Below, in pieces: positions 15,184 to 20,300 of a DNA stretch of 20,300 bases. The notes beneath the pieces were generated by a model. That model searched no databases, was not told the origin of the DNA, and saw nothing but the letters and a program-made list of their open reading frames with translations. How positions within the stretch are numbered: the first letter of the stretch is position 1; each line of letters begins with the position of its first letter. The position numbers and the translations under genes were made by a program. The DNA comes from Robinsoniella peoriensis (GTDB lineage Bacteria > Bacillota > Clostridia > Lachnospirales > Lachnospiraceae), in the NCBI RefSeq assembly GCF_042680125.1, contig NZ_JBHTNY010000075.1, one strand, 5' to 3'.

Positions 15184-17184
15184 TTATCGATAGTAACAGA
15201 TAATTGGAAAACCCTTATAAATCTGTTCATAAATCTGTCTTGCAGCATCGGTTGGCAGATTAATACAGCCGTGGGATCCATTATATTGATAGATATTTCC
15301 CCCGAAGCTTCCACGCCAGTTGGCATCATGAAGCCCGATACCGCCGTTAAATGGCATCCAATAAGTCACCGGTGTAGCATAGCTGTCTCCGGGTTTATCG
15401 CTTCTTAATACATCCGGGGATTTCTTATAATACAGCGTATAGGTACCGCCAGGCGTGGCACATCCTGCCTTTACCATGCTTCCTGATACAAAGTCACTGG
15501 AAACTGCCACCTGACCACCAATATACATCCACAGATGCTGCCTTGTCAAATCAATTTCCACATAGTCCTGCCCCAGATCACTGTTATCAAAACTGACCGC
15601 TGTCCGTGCAAAAGCAGGTGTTCTTTCCTGAACGGCTCCAAGCTGGATTAACTTGGTTAAGTCTACGATCTCCTGCTCCTGATCAATCATCCACCCATAG
15701 CTTCCGCCTTTAACCGTAACCATTGAGCCGTCATTGGTTTTAAATTCCCTTGGTCTGTCATAGGTGTCGTATTTATCAGCCAGCATAGCAACATAATTAC
15801 GTACCTGTTCTTCATCAAAGGTGACCGTACCCGCCTCATCATGTGATACCCAGTCTTTGATGGTTTTGCCATCCAGAACTTCTCTCTTCTCACCAAATGC
15901 AAACGTAATGCTTGTTCTGCAGTATTGATTAAGATTATTCATCAGCATATTCAAATGCTCATTATCAGATCGGACTGCCGGCTGCACATAACAGTCATTC
16001 TTTTCCAGTGACGCCTTCTTTTCTCCATGCTCAATCAAATTTTTCACCAGTGAAACCATTTTATCGTAATCAACCTTGTTGCCTTCTACTTCCGGTTCAA
16101 TTTCATAAGTGGTTTCGCCAAATTTCATAAATGCATCTTTAGGTGCCACTATATTTTTTTCATTCATACATTCCAGTGATTTCAGAGTTTTTGCAAGTTT
16201 TTTTTCATCATAAGTGGTACTGGAATCGAATTTATAGCGGTAATTCTCCCATAACGCTCTTGGCCAGGTATACGGGTTTTGCTGGTCTTTAAAACCTTGT
16301 ACTTCTCCTTTAGACACATAGTGATATCCTATCTGATCTGCAGTTATCTTCTCTTTTACCTTCCCTCTTTCGGAAAGTGTAATGGTATATTTATGGATTT
16401 TATTTGCAATAGAATTATCAACCATTTCAACAGTCTGTTTAGATACATCAATACCATTTACTTTGGTATTGAAAAAGAATTTATCCTGGAAGTAAACAGC
16501 ACCGCCGATATATACACCTAAGACACACAATAGCAGAAAACATCCGAAACCAATCAGCAATTTTTTCCATAGCCGGCCTTTTTTTCCCTGTCGGAATACA
16601 TCTTCACTTTCTTCTATTGGATCATGTTCATTACTTTCAATGGTACTATGTGCTTCGGCATTTCCTGTCTCTTCATTTCGCTCTGGATCTTGTGTCTCAT
16701 TAAGTTTTTCTAAAGATTCTCCATTTGGCTGATCCTTCTGCTCTTCTTTTAGTTCTCCATTTGGCTGATCCTTCTGCTCTTCTTTTAGTTCATCTTTTGC
16801 TTCATCTTTTGCTTCATCTTTTGCTTCATCTTTTGCTTCATCTTTTGCTTCATCTTTTGCTTCATCTTTTGTATCTCCTTTTTCTTCATGTTCAACTTCA
16901 TATTTAACTTCTTGTACTACCTCTTCATTTTGCTTTATTTCTTGCTTTTCTTCAACATTTATATCCTGATTTTCTTTAACCTGCCCATTAACATTTTCTT
17001 CCTGCTTTTCTTTAGCCTTTTCTTCTGCATTCTCTTCTTGCTTTTCTTTGTCACTTATGTCAGCACTATTCTCCTGAACATCCGGGGTTTTATCCTGGGA
17101 CTCTTTATTTATATGGTTTTCAGCATCTTTCCCAACCCCAGTGACTTTCTCATTTTCAAGCTCTTCCCTTTTTTCTTCTTTCAT
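15184..17184 (-). CDS. Membrane-anchored L,D-transpeptidase 1 with repeat-rich cytoplasmic tail
   Basis: Counted from an upstream ATG at 17190, the protein has 668 residues. I prefer the ATG at 17184 (666 residues) because GAGG then lies 7 bases away, while it touches the first ATG. Residues 1-207 are highly charged, Lys/Glu/Asp/Gln-rich and probably disordered, including seven KDE[A/L] units and a doubled KEEQKDQPNGE unit. A membrane helix follows (about 211-231), then an extracellular region with two peptidoglycan-binding-4-like segments, then a YkuD domain from about 542. The catalytic motif is NGSHGCINLP with Cys642 (668 numbering) and upstream His in GLHDANWRGSFG. YkuD enzymes form 3-3 peptidoglycan cross-links or attach proteins to the wall, and resist most penicillins. 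It leads the ldt-sfsA-mutY-GT2 operon. Confidence 0.92.
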   Translation of the reverse strand: MKEEKREELENEKVTGVGKDAENHINKESQDKTPDVQENSADISDKEKQEENAEEKAKEKQEENVNGQVKENQDINVEEKQEIKQNEEVVQEVKYEVEHEEKGDTKDEAKDEAKDEAKDEAKDEAKDEAKDELKEEQKDQPNGELKEEQKDQPNGESLEKLNETQDPERNEETGNAEAHSTIESNEHDPIEESEDVFRQGKKGRLWKKLLIGFGCFLLLCVLGVYIGGAVYFQDKFFFNTKVNGIDVSKQTVEMVDNSIANKIHKYTITLSERGKVKEKITADQIGYHYVSKGEVQGFKDQQNPYTWPRALWENYRYKFDSSTTYDEKKLAKTLKSLECMNEKNIVAPKDAFMKFGETTYEIEPEVEGNKVDYDKMVSLVKNLIEHGEKKASLEKNDCYVQPAVRSDNEHLNMLMNNLNQYCRTSITFAFGEKREVLDGKTIKDWVSHDEAGTVTFDEEQVRNYVAMLADKYDTYDRPREFKTNDGSMVTVKGGSYGWMIDQEQEIVDLTKLIQLGAVQERTPAFARTAVSFDNSDLGQDYVEIDLTRQHLWMYIGGQVAVSSDFVSGSMVKAGCATPGGTYTLYYKKSPDVLRSDKPGDSYATPVTYWMPFNGGIGLHDANWRGSFGGNIYQYNGSHGCINLPTDAARQIYEQIYKGFPIICYYR
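16717..16872 (-). repeat. Coding minisatellites: two 36-bp and seven 12-bp units
   Basis: Two perfect 36-base units (16717-16752, 16753-16788) adjoin seven 12-base units of TTCATCTTTTGC (16789-16872; the last differs by one base). Both are multiples of three and lie in the cytoplasmic tail of L,D-transpeptidase 1, encoding KEEQKDQPNGE-type and AKDE units. Identity between units at DNA level points to recent slippage. The hydrophobic plus-strand ORFs opposite are antisense shadows. Confidence 0.95.
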
Positions 17185-17205
17185 TTTCATCCCTCATTAA
17201 TCACT

Positions 17206-17370
17206 CTAGAGCGTGTCTGAAAATTGCTTTCTGACAGCTGCGCGTCACAGTTTGTTGGAGATTTGTCCCGAATGAAAGGCGCGTAGCGGACTACGTAACC
17301 TGAATTCGGGGCAAATATGCCGCAAAGCGGGGCGTGCAGATGGCTGGAATGAATTTCATACACGCTCTAG
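17206..17370. mobile_element. 165-bp palindromic MITE-like element
   Basis: The ends CTAGAGCGTGTCTGAAA and TTTCATACACGCTCTAG are inverted repeats with one mismatch. The whole element folds on itself: the two halves of about 80 bases align throughout as imperfect inverted repeats, ending in GCGTAG-CGGA-CTACGT at the tip. There is no ORF and no clear target-site duplication. It lies between the L,D-transpeptidase 1 start (21 bp away) and any promoter further right, so it would be in that mRNA's leader. Confidence 0.75.
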
Positions 17371-17536
17371 TAGTATGCTTTCTACTATCATATCATTTTA
17401 TGCATATTAGAGAAAGTACTTTTCGATAATTTTAAGAAATATAAGAATTTTAGGTATATTTTGAATTATTGCAAAAACGATTCCCATGCATAATATTAAG
17501 AAACAATTTTAAATTTTATCGCTTCCTATAGGTTTC
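17371..17536. other. AT-rich intergenic DNA upstream of L,D-transpeptidase 1
   Basis: Very AT-rich. I looked on the minus strand for a promoter for L,D-transpeptidase 1. TATGAT at about 17384-17389 could be a -10, but no good -35 sits at 16-18 bases. No RNA gene or terminator is evident here. Confidence 0.4.
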
Positions 17537-17656
17537 TCAATCTGGATTGAAATATACGATATTCATATTACTATTCTTTGTTTCCAGGTTGACTGATACT
17601 ACAGCATAGTCTCCAATTGTGCCATATGAAATATGATTCCCAATTTCCTTAATCAT
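17537..17656 (-). CDS. Possible 39-residue protein overlapping the L,D-transpeptidase 2 stop
   Basis: An ATG overlaps the transpeptidase stop (TATGATTAA on the minus strand) and opens 39 codons. The product begins MIKEIGNHISYGTIGDYAVV and ends NIVYFNPD. Its composition is protein-like, with alternating hydrophobic residues as in a beta hairpin. It has no ribosome site of its own and would depend on translational coupling. It could be a small partner, a degraded gene end, or chance. No family is recognised. Confidence 0.3.
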   Translation of the reverse strand: MIKEIGNHISYGTIGDYAVVSVNLETKNSNMNIVYFNPD

Positions 17657-19076
17657 ACACAACTACCGGTGTTCCCCGCTCTACATTATTAAATATAACA
17701 GCCGCCGCTTTATCCGGTGTATTTATACAACCGTGAGATCCGTTCCATAGATAGATATCATACCCAAATGCCGAACGAAAAGAACCTGCATCATGAATCC
17801 CTACATTTCCGTTAAAAGGCATCCAGTATGTCACAGGTTGGGCATAGTCTTCGCCTCTTAATATCTGTCCGTGAATGACTCCGTCAATTGCCCATACATG
17901 ATTTGAAGGGGTTGCATTTCCTTTATTCGGGTTACCGGTGACAACCGGCGTATCGACCAATTCTTTTCCGTCCTTATAAAACCACATTCTTTGCTGAGAA
18001 ATACAGATTTCAACATAGGTATCCCCGATATCATTTTTGGATCTGTCTTTTGCGGTATACAAATAGGCAGGTTCCATATTTCCCGAAATACCACTTTTAA
18101 CTGCCTCATATAATTTTTTGGTTGTTGCGGGCCGGTCAATACACCAGCCATAATCCCCTCCTCTGGGAAGTGTTATAGTTTTTCCATCGTGTTTTTTAAA
18201 CTGACGGGAAAGCCCGAAGGTATCCGTTTCATATGCTAACTGGCAAACCCATTCCCCCACCTTATTTTCATCTAGAAAATAGTTGCCATCCGTATCTTTA
18301 GTAAGCATTTCACGGATAACACTGCGGTTCACCTCTTTTTTCTGGTCAGTAAAATCAAAGGTTATATCCGCAGTGGTCAGTTCATTCAACTGTGCTACTT
18401 CTGACTGAAGACTCCTGTCTGTGTGAAGTACGGAAGGTGATTCGTATATCCCGGATTTATCCAGATCAATGGATGATTTTCCGGTAGCTATTGCATTTTC
18501 AACCGCTTTTCTAAAACGTTCCCGGTTTAAAGTAGTTCCAAGGATTTCCTGCTGTATCTCAAATCCGTAATCTTTTTCAACAATGACTGCATCCCGGGGC
18601 TCTATGATTTTGCCCGGTGCGAAACAATCCAGTCCATCTATAAGGTCATTTAACACACCTTCTTCATATTCAACCGGAAGAACAACGCTGTAATTTTTAT
18701 TTTTCCCCAGAGATATTCCCCAGGAAAATGCATTTTGATTTTCTAAAATCTGTCCAACCTGCCCCGACTGAATATATGTAAGCCCAAGCTGTCTTCCTGT
18801 AATCACCTCAATAACCCCACCCCGCTCAATCAACTCCAGCCGATAATCCAGCAGATTTTCTGCCATTTCATTTTCTGCTTCTTCAACCGTCATTTTACCG
18901 CATTCGATTCCATTAATCGATGAACAGAAAATAAAGTGAGAAGAAAAGTAAGCACCAATCCCCAGATAAATACCAGTTACAATACAGACGCCAGCAGACA
19001 GAATACCGGCTGCCATTACTTTATTTTTCGACTTTTCAACTATAAATTGGTATAATGCATCCCGTGAAAAATACAT
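17649..19076 (-). CDS. Membrane-anchored L,D-transpeptidase 2
   Basis: A 475-residue protein from ATG 19076, which has AAGGGG 7 bases upstream; a longer in-frame reading to 19121 has no better site. A short cytoplasmic part is followed by a membrane helix (about 20-43), peptidoglycan-binding-4-like segments (SSINGIECGKMTVEEAENEM, and PRDAVIVEKDYGFEIQQEILGT region), and a YkuD domain from about 353. The catalytic motif is NGSHGCINTP with Cys450 and upstream His in GIHDAGSFRSAFG. The ectodomain is organised like that of L,D-transpeptidase 1 but lacks the long charged tail. The two are probably old paralogues with related 3-3 cross-linking roles, though their sequences differ widely. Confidence 0.9.
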   Translation of the reverse strand: MYFSRDALYQFIVEKSKNKVMAAGILSAGVCIVTGIYLGIGAYFSSHFIFCSSINGIECGKMTVEEAENEMAENLLDYRLELIERGGVIEVITGRQLGLTYIQSGQVGQILENQNAFSWGISLGKNKNYSVVLPVEYEEGVLNDLIDGLDCFAPGKIIEPRDAVIVEKDYGFEIQQEILGTTLNRERFRKAVENAIATGKSSIDLDKSGIYESPSVLHTDRSLQSEVAQLNELTTADITFDFTDQKKEVNRSVIREMLTKDTDGNYFLDENKVGEWVCQLAYETDTFGLSRQFKKHDGKTITLPRGGDYGWCIDRPATTKKLYEAVKSGISGNMEPAYLYTAKDRSKNDIGDTYVEICISQQRMWFYKDGKELVDTPVVTGNPNKGNATPSNHVWAIDGVIHGQILRGEDYAQPVTYWMPFNGNVGIHDAGSFRSAFGYDIYLWNGSHGCINTPDKAAAVIFNNVERGTPVVVYD

Positions 19077-19218
19077 GCATACACCCCTTCTTATATTTCT
19101 AAGTTCTGCAGCCGTCAACAACCATCAGACATACATTTTTGCAGAATTCGAAACTTATATTGTTAATACATATGATTCCTAATGAAAATCATGTACTATA
19201 AATGATCTTTTTTTACAG

Positions 19219-19260
19219 AAAAAATCTCCGCCATGGTTCCGTAAATACCATAGCGGAGAA
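19219..19260 (-). terminator. Rho-independent terminator of the amidase gene
   Basis: On the minus strand TCTCCGCTATGGT pairs with ACCATGGCGGAGA around an 8-base loop, with one mismatch, and six T follow. It lies 77 bp past the amidase stop and separates that gene from L,D-transpeptidase 2. Confidence 0.9.
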
Positions 19261-19336
19261 AATACCCCTCAACATAATTATTCTAATTTGTATGATTTTA
19301 TGCCTCTCATCAGTCCCGGCTGCCATTCATATTTCC

Positions 19337-20092
19337 TTACGTGGTTAAAAAAGTCGGATAACCATACCTGCGAAGTGTAGCCTCCATACGAATTGCATTA
19401 TCCAGTAACTCAAATGCACCAACCTGAACTTTATAATAACCGTCTTCATTAATAATAAATGCTGGGAAGCCCTGGCTTTGCAACTGTTCCAACAGTCTTT
19501 CCGCATTATCTTTTCTTCTAAAAGTTCCGGTCTGCACACGATAATAAGTAGGCTGCGACGAAGCTTCGTCCAGAGACTCCATAATTCCATTTACAATCGC
19601 CTGAGCGATATCATCAAACCGGCTGTCAAATATCAGATTATCCTCGTCACTATTCATAAAACCTACTTCTACCCAGACAGCAGGCATCTTTGTCCTTTTT
19701 AACACAACCAGCCCCGGACGGACTTTTACTCCCTGATTTTTGAATCCGACCTCTTCCAGTTCTCCATTGATATCATCTGCCATATCCGCTTTTGTGCCGG
19801 AATCATCATAAATTAAGGATTCCACACCAGAGTACTGATTTTCCACCGGACTGGAGTTTCGGTGCAGGGAAATATAGTAATCCGCCTGTTCATCGTTTGC
19901 AATAGATGCCCTTTCTATCGGTGTTCTGTATACATCTTCAGAACGAGTATATACCACCTCTATTCCCTTTTCTTCCAATAGTGCTCCCACTGCATTTGCA
20001 AGCTTTAATGCATCGTCTTTTTCCTGACGGCCATTGTAAATCACACCGGTGTCCGTACCACCATGTCCGGCATCTAAAATAATTTTAGCCAT
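19337..20092 (-). CDS. N-acetylmuramoyl-L-alanine amidase with SPOR domain, CwlC-like
   Basis: A 251-residue protein from ATG 20092, with GAGGAG about 7 bases upstream. Residues 1-175 are an Amidase_3 zinc hydrolase domain that cuts the bond between MurNAc and the stem peptide: His10 in LDAGHGG, Glu24 in GRQEK, His77 in SLHRNS, and catalytic Glu142 in VEVGFMNSD. Residues 181-251 are a SPOR domain with two units (YYRVQTGTFRRKDNAERLLEQL and YYKVQVGAFELLDNAIRMEATL), which binds denuded glycan. There is no signal peptide. This layout, length and lack of a signal match B. subtilis CwlC, a mother-cell lysis enzyme of late sporulation. That role is inferred from architecture; a general septal or autolytic role is possible. 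Confidence 0.92.
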   Translation of the reverse strand: MAKIILDAGHGGTDTGVIYNGRQEKDDALKLANAVGALLEEKGIEVVYTRSEDVYRTPIERASIANDEQADYYISLHRNSSPVENQYSGVESLIYDDSGTKADMADDINGELEEVGFKNQGVKVRPGLVVLKRTKMPAVWVEVGFMNSDEDNLIFDSRFDDIAQAIVNGIMESLDEASSQPTYYRVQTGTFRRKDNAERLLEQLQSQGFPAFIINEDGYYKVQVGAFELLDNAIRMEATLRRYGYPTFLTT

Positions 20093-20209
20093 AAAAATCT
20101 CCTCTGACATACCTTTATAATTAAGATATGTCGTAGGCGTCGGTTTGCTACTTTATATAATTCATTACTAATGCATCATCCTTTCTTTTGCCCGATTCCA
20201 GAGTACAAT

Positions 20210-20300
20210 TTGAGCTTAAATTTGGGTTTAGCTGAGGAAGGACGCTTTGTAGATGTAGGTAGTGTACGGAAAGATGGGTGTGGGAAACTGGCATGGGCTC
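20210..20300. repeat. Interspersed inverted-repeat element, partial copy at window end (copy 3)
   Basis: The arm starting near AAATTTGGGTTTAGC is in inverse orientation to the arm at 111-165 and is identical to it over 36 bases (20238-20273 against 111-146). The rest of the element runs past the window. It lies upstream of the amidase. Confidence 0.75.

Noticed and set aside
16789..16872. Regular 12-base repeats as a possible CRISPR or iteron array
   Set aside because: The units are contiguous without spacers and are in-frame coding sequence.
16725..17220. Hydrophobic plus-strand ORFs rich in Leu/His or Phe/Leu
   Set aside because: They are the antisense of the Lys/Glu-rich tail of L,D-transpeptidase 1 and follow its 12-base repeat.

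Overview
The window looks like chromosome from a gut-type, probably spore-forming member of the Clostridia, most likely Lachnospiraceae-like. This is inference from gene content: a bacterial GlnRS, an AzlCD pair, TM-anchored L,D-transpeptidases with VanW/PG-binding-like ectodomains, a CwlC-like amidase, moderate-to-low GC, and strong AGGAGG ribosome sites. No taxonomic search was possible. The sequence is ordinary housekeeping and accessory DNA, broken up by interspersed inverted-repeat elements. No phage, plasmid, CRISPR, tRNA or rRNA was seen.

Layout. 1-390: half of a long-inverted-repeat element, then a terminator for the minus-strand gene that follows. 394-993: YdcF/DUF218 protein on minus, with a TTG start. 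1080-1330: the most complete copy of the repeat element. 1384-2475: a clear promoter and the azlC-azlD branched-chain amino acid exporter pair. 2540-3589: a LiaF-like membrane protein with a Q/N-rich linker, on minus and convergent with azlCD over a shared terminator. 3637-3828: a regulatory region with a CRP/FNR-like palindrome, a sigma-A promoter and a SmtB/CadC-type operator. 3861-7008: a Zn/Cd/Pb P1B-ATPase with an expanded His-rich N-terminus. It contains a 96-N assembly gap inside an 84-bp tandem repeat. 7252-7608: its likely ArsR/SmtB sensor. 7696-8001: a small membrane-anchored acidic protein. 8025-8056: a bidirectional terminator.

The second half is mostly minus strand. glnS (9501-11165) is followed 22 bp later by a MocR-type PLP regulator (8075-9478). 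A lipid kinase (11404-12321) runs on plus and converges on a terminator with an apparent operon read from the right: L,D-transpeptidase 1 (to 17184), sfsA, mutY, GT2 glycosyltransferase (12364-13380), with gaps of only 11-19 bp. A 165-bp near-perfect hairpin element (17206-17370) sits 21 bp upstream of the transpeptidase start. Further right are L,D-transpeptidase 2 (17649-19076), a possible overlapping 39-aa ORF behind it, and a signal-less CwlC-like amidase with a SPOR domain (19337-20092). The window ends inside another half copy of the repeat element.

Two functional themes stand out. One is a metal-efflux module: His/Cys-rich ATPase, dual-site sensor, operator over the ATPase promoter, and possibly the acidic protein. 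The other is a cell-envelope group: two L,D-transpeptidases, amidase, glycosyltransferase, lipid kinase and LiaF-like protein. I did not find a convincing wholly new system. The most unusual items are the repeat-expanded ATPase N-terminus, the repeat elements, and the repeat-rich cytoplasmic tail of L,D-transpeptidase 1.
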